Shown piece by piece: positions 53,969 to 63,727 of a stretch of 64,000 nt of DNA. Position numbers and translations under genes: made by a program. The first letter of the stretch is position 1; each line of letters opens with the position of its first letter. Source of the DNA: Streptomyces sp. TS71-3 (GTDB taxonomy: Bacteria; Actinomycetota; Actinomycetes; Streptomycetales; Streptomycetaceae); contig NZ_BNEL01000003.1 of assembly GCF_018327685.1 (NCBI RefSeq), forward strand, positions 248,001 through 312,000, given 5' to 3'. The notes under the pieces were generated by a model, which did not search any database, was not told the origin of the DNA, and worked only from the letters and a program-made list of their open reading frames with translations.

Positions 53969-54028
53969 GGGAGCCGTGGCCCACCCTCCCGTTCGGTCCG
54001 CGCGACGTTGTGCCCCCGTGCATTCAAT

Positions 54029-54043
54029 GACGTGAACAACGTC
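54029..54043. promoter_or_regulatory. Candidate operator GACGT-GAACA-ACGTC before the lactate permease
   Basis: A perfect 5-bp dyad with a 5-nt spacer lies 61-75 bp upstream of the permease start, a position suited to a repressor such as a GntR/LldR-type protein. Confidence 0.45.
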
Positions 54044-54363
54044 TCTCTATGTGTTGCGCCATGGTGCCATCGGGACAGGAGCCTAGGAAGGGCTCTGCAC
54101 CAAGCGCTTTACGGCTGTTGGGTCCGGGGCGCCGGCGCGTGGCCGGGACGGGGTCCCGGCGCGCGGCGTGGGAGCGGTGCCCGGGCGGGGAACAGGCGCG
54201 GCGGCCGCCGAACGCGTTTGCAGCGTTGCGGCGCAAGCCCACACGGCCTGGTCCCGGCCCGGTGGTTCCGGACCGCGAGCGTGCCGCACGCGCCTGCGTT
54301 CTGAACATTCCTGCGGAGCGGTACGCCTGCCCCGCCGGGACAGTCGTTCACCCAGCCCCGCGA
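54044..54363. other. Intergenic region without a recognisable gene
   Basis: It separates the lactate permease promoter from the 3' end of the ArsR-type gene on the same strand. Several short GC-rich palindromes occur (for example GGGACGGGGTCCCGG near 54145), but no ribosome site, coding bias or family match was seen in any frame. Confidence 0.4.
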
Positions 54364-55353
54364 TCAGGCGGGCAGCGTCCCGGTGCCCGCGGTGAGCTGC
54401 TCGCCGAGCGGTGTCCGCAGGTACCGCAGCCGCCGGCCGGCTCGCTCCGCGACGACCAGGCCGGCGTCGCGCAGGATGGTCAGATGGTGCGAGGCGGTCG
54501 CCGGGGCCAGCCGGAGGGCGTCGGCGACCTCCCCGGTGGTGCTGGGGACCGCCAGCAGGGTGAGCACCGCCGCCCGGGTGGGGCCGAGCAGGGCGGCCAG
54601 GGCGGAGCCGGGTTCGAACTGCCGGGCCGGGTCCCAGAGGCGGCCGTATCCGCGCGGCGGGTACCACAGGGCCCGGCCCGTCGGTGCCTCGGTCATGGTG
54701 TGCACCAGCGGGCCGGCGAACCCGGCCGGCATGAGGGCGAGCGGATGCCCGTCCAGTTCCCACTCCCGGCTCTTGGCATGGCCCAGCCGCAACGCAGAGC
54801 CGTCCCAGTCCAGTTGAGGATGCACGTCCTCCAGCAGGGCGCGCGGGCCCAGTTCGGCGGCGGTCCGGGCGCGCTGCGCGATCTCGGCCTCGGCCACCGC
54901 GCGCAGCCGCGGCCAGAGGGGCGCGATGGCCAGCCGGAAGTAGCGGCGGATCTGCTGGATCAGGTCGGCCAGCCCGCCCGCCGGGTCGGTGGCGAACCGG
55001 ACGATCCCCGGTGGCGCCGGGTGGCCGGCCCAGGCGGCGCCGACCTCCTCGGCGACCCGGTCGAGCGGGGTGGCGGCCAGCACCCGCACCTCATCCTCCA
55101 GGCTGGGCCGCGCGGTGGCCGGGACGGGAGTGAGGAAGTCCGGCACGTAGCAGGCCGGGCCGCGGACCACCGCAAGCATCGTCTCCAGGCCGGCCCGGGC
55201 CACCAGCGGTCGCACCCTGGCCCGCCAGGAGCCGTACATCCGGAACCTGTTCGGCTGGTTCAGCACGAAGCTGCTGGTCACCACCTCGACCATGGGCGAG
55301 TGGGCGAGCCTGAGCCTGGTCAGGTCGGCAGCGCTGAAGGCGATCCGGAGCAC
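54364..55353 (-). CDS. DUF5937/ArsR-type winged-helix transcriptional regulator
   Basis: The protein has 329 residues from GTG 55353 (VLRIAFSAADLTRLRLAHSPM); the upstream frame is promoter DNA. The large N-terminal domain (about 1-230) precedes a C-terminal ArsR-like HTH (about 245-320): GPTRAAVLTLLAVPSTTGEVADALRLAPATASHHLTILRDAGLVVAERAGRRLRYLRTPLGEQL. A dyad lies between it and the divergent aldo/keto reductase, the probable regulated partner. Confidence 0.85.
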   Translation of the reverse strand: MLRIAFSAADLTRLRLAHSPMVEVVTSSFVLNQPNRFRMYGSWRARVRPLVARAGLETMLAVVRGPACYVPDFLTPVPATARPSLEDEVRVLAATPLDRVAEEVGAAWAGHPAPPGIVRFATDPAGGLADLIQQIRRYFRLAIAPLWPRLRAVAEAEIAQRARTAAELGPRALLEDVHPQLDWDGSALRLGHAKSREWELDGHPLALMPAGFAGPLVHTMTEAPTGRALWYPPRGYGRLWDPARQFEPGSALAALLGPTRAAVLTLLAVPSTTGEVADALRLAPATASHHLTILRDAGLVVAERAGRRLRYLRTPLGEQLTAGTGTLPA

Positions 55354-55360
55354 GGTGCCA

Positions 55361-55376
55361 TTCGAGCACAGTCGAA
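55361..55376. promoter_or_regulatory. Candidate operator TTCGA-N6-TCGAA between divergent genes
   Basis: A perfect 5-bp dyad with spacer GCACAG lies 8-23 bp upstream of the regulator start and about 135 bp before the reductase start. It is well placed for autorepression. Confidence 0.45.
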
Positions 55377-55508
55377 CGGTTCGTCGGCAGCCGTCCGCCG
55401 ATCCTACGGTCGGAGCCCACCCGGGCCGGACCGGCCGTCGCGCGCCCGACCGCATCGGCCGCGCACGCTCCGGTCCGGCCCGACACCGGGCCGGCAGAAC
55501 GGAATCCC

Positions 55509-56495
55509 ATGAAGTACCGCACCATCGGCACCAGTTCGACCACGCGCCGCGAGGTCAGCGTCCTGAGCCTGGGAGCCATGCTCTTCGGCACCGCGACCGA
55601 CGAGGCCACGTCGTTCGCGATCCTCGACCGCTACGTCGAGGCGGGCGGCACGTTCGTCGACACCGCGAACAACTACGCGTTCTGGGTGGGCGGCACCCAG
55701 GGCGGCGAGAGCGAGGCGCTGGTCGGGCGGTGGCGCCGCAGCCGCGGCGTCGGCCGGGAGGTCGTGATCGCCAGCAAGGTCGGCGGCAGACCGTCGCGCC
55801 CGACCACCACCTTCATCAACGACCTGGAGGGCCTGTCCGCGCCCGTGATCAGGGAGCAGGCGGAGCGGAGCAGGGAACGGCTCGGCGTGGAGACCATCGA
55901 CCTCTACTACGCGCACCTGGAGGACGCGAAGACGCCGGTGGACGAGACCGTGGAGGCGTTCGCCGAACTGGTCGCGGACGGCACCGTGGGCCTCGTCGGC
56001 GCCAGCAACCACTGGATATGGCGGGTCGAGCGGGCCAGGAGGGTGGCAGCGGCGGCCGGACTGCCCGGCTACGAGGTCCTCCAGTACCACCACAGCTACC
56101 TGCGGATGCGCACCGACATGCCCAGCCTGCGCTCGGCCGACGGCAACCTCGGTGTCGTGTCCGGCGATCACCTCAGCTACCTGCGGGACGACCCCCGCCT
56201 CACGCTCGTGGGGTACTCGCCGCTGCTCGGCGGCGCCTACGTGCGCCCCGACAAGCCGCTCGACCCCGAGCACGACCACCCCGGCACCCCGGCCAGGCTC
56301 GCGGCGCTGCGCGAGGTGGCCGCGGACGCGGGGGCGACCCTCAACCAGGTCGTGCTGGCGTGGATGATCGGCGCGGAGGTACCGGCGATACCGCTTGTCG
56401 GTGCCTCGTCGGTCGCGCAGCTCGACGAGAGCCTGGCGGCCGTCGACCTGGAGCTCACCGCCGAGCAGCGGGCGAAGCTGGATGCGGCGATGTAG
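55509..56495 (+). CDS. Aldo/keto reductase
   Basis: The protein has 328 residues from ATG 55509. The catalytic tetrad is complete: Asp51 and Tyr56 (FVDTANNYAFW), Lys90 (VIASKVGG) and His136 (LYYAHLED). Cofactor residues for NADPH are in PLVGASSVAQLDESLAAVDLELTAEQ. It reduces aldehydes or ketones; the substrate is unknown. The last codons and stop are the first unit of an 18-bp tandem array. Confidence 0.9.
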   Translation: MKYRTIGTSSTTRREVSVLSLGAMLFGTATDEATSFAILDRYVEAGGTFVDTANNYAFWVGGTQGGESEALVGRWRRSRGVGREVVIASKVGGRPSRPTTTFINDLEGLSAPVIREQAERSRERLGVETIDLYYAHLEDAKTPVDETVEAFAELVADGTVGLVGASNHWIWRVERARRVAAAAGLPGYEVLQYHHSYLRMRTDMPSLRSADGNLGVVSGDHLSYLRDDPRLTLVGYSPLLGGAYVRPDKPLDPEHDHPGTPARLAALREVAADAGATLNQVVLAWMIGAEVPAIPLVGASSVAQLDESLAAVDLELTAEQRAKLDAAM

Positions 56496-56693
56496 CCGGA
56501 CGCGACGAGGCAGCCGGACCCGGCGATACAGCCGGACCCGGCGATACAGCCGGACCCGGCGATACAGCCGGACCCGGCGATACAGCCGGACCCGGCGATA
56601 CAGCCGGACCCGGCGATACAGCCGGACCCGGCGATACAGCCGGACCCGGCGATACAGCCGGACCCGGCGATACAGCCGGATCCGGCGATGTGA
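56478..56693 (+). repeat. Twelve 18-bp tandem units seeded by the reductase stop codon
   Basis: Unit 1 (56478-56495) is the end of the coding region, CTGGATGCGGCGATGTAG. Unit 2 is degenerate; units 3-11 (56514-56675) are nine identical copies of CCGGACCCGGCGATACAG; unit 12 ends GATGTGA. The stop TAG is CAG in the identical copies. Being a multiple of three, the array stays open in all units until 56693. Confidence 0.9.
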
Positions 56694-56757
56694 CCGACCG
56701 GGCCGGTGACGGTGCGGGCGCCGGGCAAGCAGTCCGGCGCCCCTGGCACCCGGGCCC

Positions 56758-57390
56758 TCAGATGCCCGTGATCACCGCGGGCGCCCGTTCGGCCCGGCTC
56801 AGCGCGCGCAGGACGGCCGTTTGCCCGTGCCGGACCACCGCGAGCCGGGACAGCAGGTCGAGCACCGGCTCGAAGACGCCCGGCGGGAACGACGGCGTGG
56901 GGATGCCGGCGCTCAGCGCCAGGTCGTCGGAGTGCACGACGATCTCCACCATGCGCGTCAGCAGGAAGTCGTCGAGCGTCAGCGGCGTTCCGACGAACGA
57001 CACGATCCGGTCGGCGGATTCGGCCGGCAGGGCCGCGCGCTGCCGGGCCACCGCCGAGGCGACCTCGCCGGCGAACGCCTCCGCGCCGCCCGCCGCCGCG
57101 GACTCGCCGCCCTCCCGGATGTTCACGTTGACCTCCGCGTCGACATCGGCGTGGAACGCGGCGGCCCTGGTGTAGAAGTCGGCCACGGGCAGCGGCTCCT
57201 CCTCCGCGGCCTGGGCCTCCAGCAGCCAAGACACGTAGAAGACCTGCGACCCCACGTGGCCGGCGAGCCCGTGGACGCTGAACTCCTTCAGCACGCTGGG
57301 CCGGTCCCACGCCACGGCGACCCCCGCGTCCCCGAGCAGCGCCGCCACCGACGCCGCCGCCTCCAGGTACGCGTCTCTGATCGCGGTCAT
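56758..57390 (-). CDS. Maleylpyruvate isomerase/DinB-like mycothiol-dependent family protein
   Basis: The protein has 210 residues. The four-helix DinB/MDMPI fold is seen with the metal-type His pattern: FSVHGLAGHVGSQVFYVSW early, and MVEIVVHSDDLALSAGIP later. Family members use mycothiol, the actinobacterial thiol, in isomerisations or transfers; no partner here reveals the substrate. It is convergent with the reductase's repeat array. Confidence 0.82.
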   Translation of the reverse strand: MTAIRDAYLEAAASVAALLGDAGVAVAWDRPSVLKEFSVHGLAGHVGSQVFYVSWLLEAQAAEEEPLPVADFYTRAAAFHADVDAEVNVNIREGGESAAAGGAEAFAGEVASAVARQRAALPAESADRIVSFVGTPLTLDDFLLTRMVEIVVHSDDLALSAGIPTPSFPPGVFEPVLDLLSRLAVVRHGQTAVLRALSRAERAPAVITGI

Positions 57391-57688
57391 CCTTCCCCCT
57401 CCATCTGGCCGTTCCTCCCTATGGCCCTTATGGCCCTTCGCGGTCGGTCACACCCTGCACCATCGGCCGGCGGGCGCGACAGCTCGCCGCCGCGTCGCAC
57501 GGAACCAGGCTCCGGCATACCGCCGAACGGCCCCACCTGGGCGTGGCTCGCACGAGGGGCAAGGGCTCCGCCGGGGCGGAAGCGGCGGTGACGCTCGGTA
57601 GCCGCGACCTGCCCGGCCTGGACAGCAGGCGAAGACGCCGCCCACACTCCGTACTGTCGGAAGATACGTGCATCAGGAAAGGAAATCC

Positions 57689-59377
57689 GTGAGCCGCGGC
57701 GAGCGAACAGACGCGATACCGGACCACCCGTCGCCGGACACCACGCCGCGGCAGGCAGCGGCCGCCGCACCAGCACCAGCACCACGCGGCCGCGGCTCCG
57801 TCGTCGCCGCGCTGATGCTGTCGATGGCGCTCGCCGCGCTCGACAGCACGATCGTCTCCACGGCCGTCCCGCAGATCGTGGGCGACCTCGGCGGGTTCTC
57901 CGTCTTCTCGTGGCTGTTCTCCGGCTACCTGCTCGCCGTCACCGTCACGCTCCCCCTGTACGGGAAGATCTCCGACACGTTCGGCCGCAAGCCCGTGCTC
58001 ATCGCCGGCATCATCCTGTTCGTCGCCGGGTCCCTGCTCTGCGCCACCGCGTGGAACATGGCCGCGCTCATCGCGTTCCGCGTCGTGCAGGGCCTCGGCG
58101 GCGGCGCCCTCCAGGGCACCGTGCAGACCGTCGCCGCGGACCTGTACCCCCTGAAGGAACGCCCCAAGATCCAGGCCAAGCTCTCCACGGTCTGGGCGAG
58201 CTCGTCCGTGGCGGGCCCCGCCGTCGGCGGGCTCTTCGCCGGTTACCTCGACTGGCGCTGGATCTTCCTCATCAACCTGCCGATCGGCGCGCTCGCGCTG
58301 TGGCTGATCGTCAAGCACCTGCACGAGCCCTCCCGCCCCGCGACCCTTCGCACGGGCGCCAAGGCCGCGAAGGCAGGCGCACCGGCCACGAGCGCCCCGG
58401 CCGCACCCGCGCGGCGGCCCCGGATCGACTGGGCGGGCGCGCTCGCCGTGTTCGCCACCGGTGCCCTGCTGCTGACCGCGCTCGTCCAGGGCGGCGTGGC
58501 CTGGCCCTGGCTCTCCGCGCCGAGCTTCGCCTTCTTCGGCGGCGGCGCCGCCCTCGCCGTCGCCACCGTCGCCATCGAGCGGCGGGCCGCGGACCCGATC
58601 ATCCCCGGCTGGGTGTGGCGCCGCCGCACCATCGCCGCCGTGAACATCGCGCTCGGCGTCATGGGCCTGCTGATGGTCGCGCCGACCGTGTTCGTCCCCA
58701 CGTACGCGCAGTCGGTGCTCGGCCTCGGCCCGATCCCCGCCGGCTTCGTGCTGTCCGTGATGACGTTGAGCTGGCCCATCGCCGCGGCCCTCTCCAGCCG
58801 CGTCTACGACCGCATCGGCTTCCGCCTCTGCGCCGTCACGGGCATGTCCGTCGCCACGCTGATGCTGCTCGCGTTCCCGTTCCTGCCCTTCCCCGGGCAG
58901 GCCTGGCAGCCCGCGCTGATCATGCTGGTGCTCGGCGGCGGGCTCGGCCTCTTCCAGCTCCCGCTGATCATCGGCGTCCAGTCCACGGTCGGCTGGTCCG
59001 AGCGCGGTACGGCGACCGCGTCCATCCTCTTCAACCGGCAGATCGGCCAGAGCGTCGGCGCCGCGCTGTTCGGCGCCGTCGCCAACGGCGTCCTGGCCGG
59101 GCGGCTCGCCCACGCCCACGGGCTCAAGCTCCCCGGCGACCTCGACGCCGTCTCGCGGGCCCTCGACAACCCCGGCTCCCTGAGCGCGGCAGCCGCCGAC
59201 TACCTGCGCCGGGCCGTGGACTCCGCCGTCGGCGACGTCTTCCTCGGCGCGGCCGGCGCCGCCGTCCTGACCCTGCTGGTGCTGCTGTTCGTCGCACCGC
59301 GCCGCTTCCCCGTCATCCAGGAGGAGGGGGCGCAGCGGGACGCGGAGGGCGGCGCCGCGGAGGCCGGAGGGGTCTGA
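57689..59377 (+). CDS. MFS drug exporter, DHA2 (14-TM)
   Basis: The protein has 562 residues from GTG 57689 (AAAGGAAA upstream); a GTG 21 bp earlier is possible. After an Ala/Pro-rich leader come MLSMALAALDSTIVSTAVPQIVGDLGG (TM1), GKISDTFGRKPV (motif A) and RVVQGLGGGALQGTVQTVAADL (motif C region), and about 14 helices in all with an Ala-rich cytoplasmic loop at about 225-250. It is predicted to export drugs or toxic metabolites with protons. No dedicated regulator lies next to it. Confidence 0.9.
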   Translation: MSRGERTDAIPDHPSPDTTPRQAAAAAPAPAPRGRGSVVAALMLSMALAALDSTIVSTAVPQIVGDLGGFSVFSWLFSGYLLAVTVTLPLYGKISDTFGRKPVLIAGIILFVAGSLLCATAWNMAALIAFRVVQGLGGGALQGTVQTVAADLYPLKERPKIQAKLSTVWASSSVAGPAVGGLFAGYLDWRWIFLINLPIGALALWLIVKHLHEPSRPATLRTGAKAAKAGAPATSAPAAPARRPRIDWAGALAVFATGALLLTALVQGGVAWPWLSAPSFAFFGGGAALAVATVAIERRAADPIIPGWVWRRRTIAAVNIALGVMGLLMVAPTVFVPTYAQSVLGLGPIPAGFVLSVMTLSWPIAAALSSRVYDRIGFRLCAVTGMSVATLMLLAFPFLPFPGQAWQPALIMLVLGGGLGLFQLPLIIGVQSTVGWSERGTATASILFNRQIGQSVGAALFGAVANGVLAGRLAHAHGLKLPGDLDAVSRALDNPGSLSAAAADYLRRAVDSAVGDVFLGAAGAAVLTLLVLLFVAPRRFPVIQEEGAQRDAEGGAAEAGGV

Positions 59378-59590
59378 ACGACGCGTGGCCGCGTGGCCGG
59401 CACGCGTGGCCGCGGCGAGCCGCCGGAGGGGTGACGAGCGGGGCGCCGGAGCGGGGCGCGCACCAGGTGCCGTGGGGATGCCGCAGGCGGTCGGCGCCGC
59501 CTGCGATCTTGTCGCCGGAAGAGGCGCGCCATAAGGTGAGGCGACATTGATGTGTTCATGTTCTGGACCCGCCTCGTTCCAGGAGTGCAC

Positions 59591-61051
59591 ATGTTCGCTG
59601 CCCCCGCAGGAGCCTCCCCCACCCGCCCGCGCCGGAGACCGGCCCGCGGTCGATTCCTGGCCACCGCCCTGGCCGTCCTCTCCGTGACGGCATCCCTCAC
59701 CCTGACGGCCGAGAGCACCGCCGTGGCCGCGACCGCGGACGGCCACGGCGCCCCGGGCGCGCGCGGCCTGGGCGACCCGTACTTCCCGCTCGCGGGGAAC
59801 GGCGGCTACACCACCCGGCACTACGACCTGGACCTCGCCTACGATCCGCTCACGCGGCGGCTGGACGCCACCGAAGCCGTCACCGCACGTGCCACCCAGC
59901 GGCTCAGCACGTTCGACCTCGACCTGTCCGGGCTGACGGTCCGCGGGGTGCGGGTGAACGGGCGGACGGCCCGGTGGACGCGCGACGGGCAGGAACTCGC
60001 CATCACGCCCGCGAAGCCGCTCGGGAAGGGGCAGGGCTTCCGCGTCGACCTCTCCTACGGCGGCGTTCCGGAGGACGTCACCGACCCCGACGGCTCCGCG
60101 GACGGCTGGATCTCCACCGACGACGGCGCCTTCGTCGCGGGTGAGCCCCAGGGCGCCATGTCGTGGTTCGCCGCCGACAACCACCCTCTGGACAAGGCCT
60201 CGTACACCTTCGAGATCACCGTGCCGGCCGGGTACACCGCGGTCGCGAACGGCGTGCTGGCATCGCAGCGGACCAGGGCGGGCAAGACCACCTTCCACTG
60301 GCGCCAGTCCCAGCCCATGGCCTCCTACCTCGCCACCGCCACGGTCGGGAAGTTCGACGTCCAGCGGTACACCACCGCCTCGGGCATCCCCGTCTACAAC
60401 GCGGTGGATCCCCGCGAGGCGGCCGACGCCGCCCCGGCACTGGCCCGGATCCCGGCGATCCTCGACTGGGAGAGCGACCTCTTCGGTCCGTATCCGTTCT
60501 CGGCGGCCGGCGCGATCGTCGACCATGCTCCGGACGTGGGCTACGCCCTGGAGACGCAGACGCGGCCGATCTACGACAGGGCGCCGGGCGTCGGCACGGT
60601 CGTCCACGAGATGGCGCACCAGTGGTTCGGCGACTCCGTGAGCCTGACCAGCTGGCAGGACATCTGGCTCAACGAGGGCTTCGCCACCTACGCGGAGTGG
60701 CTCTGGGAGGAGCAGCACGGCGGGAAGACCGCCCAGGCCAGCTTCGACGGCTACTACGCCCGGCCGGCCACCAACAGCCTGTGGGCCTTCCCGCCCGCGG
60801 ACCCCGGCGAGGGGGCGAACATCTTCGCCTCGCCCGTCTACACCCGCGGCGCGATGACCTTGCAGGAGCTGCGCACGGCCGTCGGCGACACCGACTTCTT
60901 CACCATCCTGAAGACGTGGGCCCGAAGCCACCGCTACGGCAGCGGAACCACCGCCCAGTTCATCGCGCTCAGCGAGAGGGTGTCCCGCAAGGACCTCGGC
61001 GCCCTCTTCCACACCTGGCTCTACACCGCGGGCAAGCCAGCCAGGCCGTAA
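59591..61051 (+). CDS. Secreted M1 family metallopeptidase (second of two)
   Basis: The protein has 486 residues from ATG 59591 (CAGGAG upstream). The signal peptide (ATALAVLSVTASLTLTAESTAVAA) precedes the beta domain (GNGGYTTRHYDLDLAYDP) and zinc site HEMAHQWFGD (His339, Glu340, His343) with Glu362 in WLNEGFATYAEWLWEEQ. It has the same architecture as the protein at 27976-29478, but the sequences differ enough to suggest old paralogues. A strong terminator follows. Confidence 0.92.
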   Translation: MFAAPAGASPTRPRRRPARGRFLATALAVLSVTASLTLTAESTAVAATADGHGAPGARGLGDPYFPLAGNGGYTTRHYDLDLAYDPLTRRLDATEAVTARATQRLSTFDLDLSGLTVRGVRVNGRTARWTRDGQELAITPAKPLGKGQGFRVDLSYGGVPEDVTDPDGSADGWISTDDGAFVAGEPQGAMSWFAADNHPLDKASYTFEITVPAGYTAVANGVLASQRTRAGKTTFHWRQSQPMASYLATATVGKFDVQRYTTASGIPVYNAVDPREAADAAPALARIPAILDWESDLFGPYPFSAAGAIVDHAPDVGYALETQTRPIYDRAPGVGTVVHEMAHQWFGDSVSLTSWQDIWLNEGFATYAEWLWEEQHGGKTAQASFDGYYARPATNSLWAFPPADPGEGANIFASPVYTRGAMTLQELRTAVGDTDFFTILKTWARSHRYGSGTTAQFIALSERVSRKDLGALFHTWLYTAGKPARP

Positions 61052-61078
61052 CCGCGGGCACACACCAGACGTAACGAA

Positions 61079-61121
61079 GAAGCCGGCCCGTCCCTCCGCG
61101 CTGGAGGTACGGGCCGGCTTC
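61079..61121 (+). terminator. Long hairpin terminator between convergent genes
   Basis: GAAGCCGGCCCGT (61079-61091) pairs perfectly with ACGGGCCGGCTTC (61109-61121), with an inner CCTCC/GGAGG extension. Confidence 0.85.
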
Positions 61122-61150
61122 TCACCGGAGGGTCCGGAGGGTGCGGAGGG

Positions 61151-63727
61151 TCACTTCTCGGGGTGGCTCAGCTCCAGGTCGAGGCCGTCGGCTCCCCTGC
61201 CCTCGACCCGGACGGTGGTGGCCACCGGCGGGTAGCCGCTGGCGATGAGCGAGTACCCGCCCGCGTCCAGGTCGGTGAACGCGTACACGCCCTCCGAGTC
61301 GCTGGTGGCCGTGCCGACGACGTTCCCGGCCGCGTCGAGCAGCGTCAGGCGGGCGTCGGCGAGCGGGCGGTGGTCCGCGCCGGCACGGACGGCGCCCTGG
61401 AGCTGGGCACCCGCCTGGAGGACGATGTCCAGCCGCGTGGTCCCGGTACCGCCGACCTCGGCGAGGCGGGCGGTCGGCCGGCAACCCGAGGCATGCACGG
61501 CGACCGTGTACTCGCCCACCGGCAGCTCGCCCAGGGTGAAGCCGCCGGCCGCGTCCGTCTTGCCGGAGGCCAGCACGTTGCCCGGGATGTCGGTCACCAC
61601 GACCATCGCGCCCTCCACGGGCAGGCCGTCCGGCGCGCTGGTCACGACGCCCGCGAGCCCACCGCTCGCGGACAGCAGCACGTCGTGGGAGACGGGTTCC
61701 TGGCCGACCGTGACGGTGGACGCCTGCGGCTTGCAGCCGTCGGCGGCGGCGATCAGCACGTACGAGCCGGTGCCCGGCACCGGAAGGGTGTAGCCGCCGT
61801 CGGCCCGGGCGTCGGCGCGGCCGAGCTGGCGTCCGGAGGGGGAGATCAGGGTCAGCGCGGCGGCGGCCACCGGTGTGCCGTCGGAGTACCGCACCCGGCC
61901 GTGCACGGCGTGGGTGCCGGCCGCCTGGACGTCACCGCCGCCCGGCGAGGCGAAGGCCGCCACCGGCGGTTGCGACGGCGCCTCCGCCTGCGACTCCGCG
62001 GCGCCGACGCCCACGAGGACCGGCTCCTTCTCGGAGCGCGGCGCGGGACCCGCCGCCTCGGCGGCACGCGCCTCCAGGGCGGAGATCTTCCGGAGCGGCA
62101 CCTCCTTGATGAACAGGATCACCACGAAGGCGACGGCCATCACGATCGCGGCGAGCAGGAACACCGAGTGCATGGCGTCCGCGAAGCCCGCCTTGAAGGG
62201 CACGGCCAGGCGCGGGTCCAGCTTCTGGATGAAGGAGGAATCGCTGAGGACGCTGCTGGAACCGCCGTTGGAGCCGCCCTTGAGCATGCTCAGCACCGGC
62301 TTGTTCTCCGGGTCCGCCAGCACGGCCGGGTCCCTCAGCGCGGCCTTGAAACTCGCGCTCGACGCGGCCTCGGTGAACGCCGACGCGATCTTGCCGCTGA
62401 GCGTGCTGAAGAGCACCGAGAGGAAGATCGCCGTGCCGGCCGTGCCGCCCATCTGCCGGAAGAAGGTGGACGACGAGGTCGCGACACCCATGTCCTTGAT
62501 CGGCACCGCGTTCTGCACCGCCAGGACCAGTGTCTGCATGCAGCCGCCCAGGCCCAGGCCGAAGACCGCCATGAAGACCATCGTCTGCCACAGCGGCGTG
62601 TCCCAGTCGACCCTGAAGTAGAAGAGCCCCATCGCGACGACCATCAGGGCGCTGCCGATGATCGGGAAGATCTTGTACCGGCCGGTCTTGGAGGTGACCT
62701 GGCCGGAGGCGATCGAGGCGGCCATCATGCCGGCCATCAGCGGCAGCATCTCCAGGCCCGACTTGGTGGCGCTGGCGCCCTTGACGATCTGGAGGTACTG
62801 CGGGATCACCAGCATGCCGCCGAACATGCCCATACCGATCAGCACCCCGACCAGGCTGGTCAGGCTGAAGACCGGGATGCGGAACAGGCGCATCGGGATC
62901 AGTGCGGCATCGCCCATGGCGCGCTCGACGAAGATCCAGACGACGATTCCGACGGCACCGATCGCGTAGCAGGTGAGGGACCGCGGCGAGCCCCAGCCCC
63001 AGCCGCGGCCCTGCTCGGCGACGAGCAGCAGCGGCACCACACCGATGATGAGGGTGAGCGCGCCCCACCAGTCGATGCGGGACGGCCGGCGGGTGTGCGG
63101 GATGTTGAGCACCTTGGCGACGACGAACAGCGCGACGATGCCGATCGGCACGTTGACCAGGAAGACCCAGCGCCAGCCGGTGACGCCCAGGATGCTGCTC
63201 GTGCCCGCGAGGAAGCCGCCGATCAGCGGTCCGCCCACGCTGGAGATGCCGAAGGTCGCGAGCATGTAGCCCTGGTATCGGGCGCGCTCGCGGGGCGGGA
63301 CGATGTCACCGATGATCGCCAGCGCGAGCGACATCAGACCACCGGCACCGATGCCCTGGAGGGCCCGGAACACGGCCAGCTCGGTCATCGAGTTGGAGAA
63401 GGTGCACAGCACGGAGCCGACGATGAAGATGCTGATCGCGGCCAGGAAGTAGGGCTTGCGGCCGTGCAGGTCGGACAGCTTGCCGTACAGCGGCGTCGAG
63501 ATCGTCGAGGTGATCAGGTACGCCGTGGTGGCCCAGGCCTGCTGGCTGAGGCCGTGCAGGTCGTCCGCGATGGTCCGGATGGACGTGCTGACGATGGTCT
63601 GGTCGAGCGCGGCCAGGAACATCCCCAGCAGCAGGCCGCTGAGGATGGTGAGGATCTGCCGGTGGTTGAGGCCGCCCGGCGAGGCTATCGGTGTCCCCGC
63701 GCTCTGCGCGGGGGCTGCTTGGCTCAT
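61151..63727 (-). CDS. MFS exporter (DHA2) fused to C-terminal carboxypeptidase-regulatory-like domains
   Basis: The protein has 858 residues from ATG 63727. Residues about 20-570 are a 14-TM EmrB/QacA transporter ([38 protein letters not shown]). The last TM is followed by a linker and three beta-sandwich modules at about 622-700, 705-780 and 785-855, e.g. [79 protein letters not shown]. Such transthyretin-like modules usually sit on secreted proteins; here they appear to hang from the transporter. Confidence 0.9.
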   Translation of the reverse strand: MSQAAPAQSAGTPIASPGGLNHRQILTILSGLLLGMFLAALDQTIVSTSIRTIADDLHGLSQQAWATTAYLITSTISTPLYGKLSDLHGRKPYFLAAISIFIVGSVLCTFSNSMTELAVFRALQGIGAGGLMSLALAIIGDIVPPRERARYQGYMLATFGISSVGGPLIGGFLAGTSSILGVTGWRWVFLVNVPIGIVALFVVAKVLNIPHTRRPSRIDWWGALTLIIGVVPLLLVAEQGRGWGWGSPRSLTCYAIGAVGIVVWIFVERAMGDAALIPMRLFRIPVFSLTSLVGVLIGMGMFGGMLVIPQYLQIVKGASATKSGLEMLPLMAGMMAASIASGQVTSKTGRYKIFPIIGSALMVVAMGLFYFRVDWDTPLWQTMVFMAVFGLGLGGCMQTLVLAVQNAVPIKDMGVATSSSTFFRQMGGTAGTAIFLSVLFSTLSGKIASAFTEAASSASFKAALRDPAVLADPENKPVLSMLKGGSNGGSSSVLSDSSFIQKLDPRLAVPFKAGFADAMHSVFLLAAIVMAVAFVVILFIKEVPLRKISALEARAAEAAGPAPRSEKEPVLVGVGAAESQAEAPSQPPVAAFASPGGGDVQAAGTHAVHGRVRYSDGTPVAAAALTLISPSGRQLGRADARADGGYTLPVPGTGSYVLIAAADGCKPQASTVTVGQEPVSHDVLLSASGGLAGVVTSAPDGLPVEGAMVVVTDIPGNVLASGKTDAAGGFTLGELPVGEYTVAVHASGCRPTARLAEVGGTGTTRLDIVLQAGAQLQGAVRAGADHRPLADARLTLLDAAGNVVGTATSDSEGVYAFTDLDAGGYSLIASGYPPVATTVRVEGRGADGLDLELSHPEK

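Noticed and set aside
56496..56693. CRISPR-like array
   Set aside because: Repeats are 18 bp and directly abutting, with no spacers and no cas genes; it is a tandem repeat from a gene 3' end.
57428..61063. Minus-strand frame of about 1,200 codons
   Set aside because: It is antisense to the DHA2 transporter and M1 peptidase, which have clear motifs; no start signal or recognisable fold.
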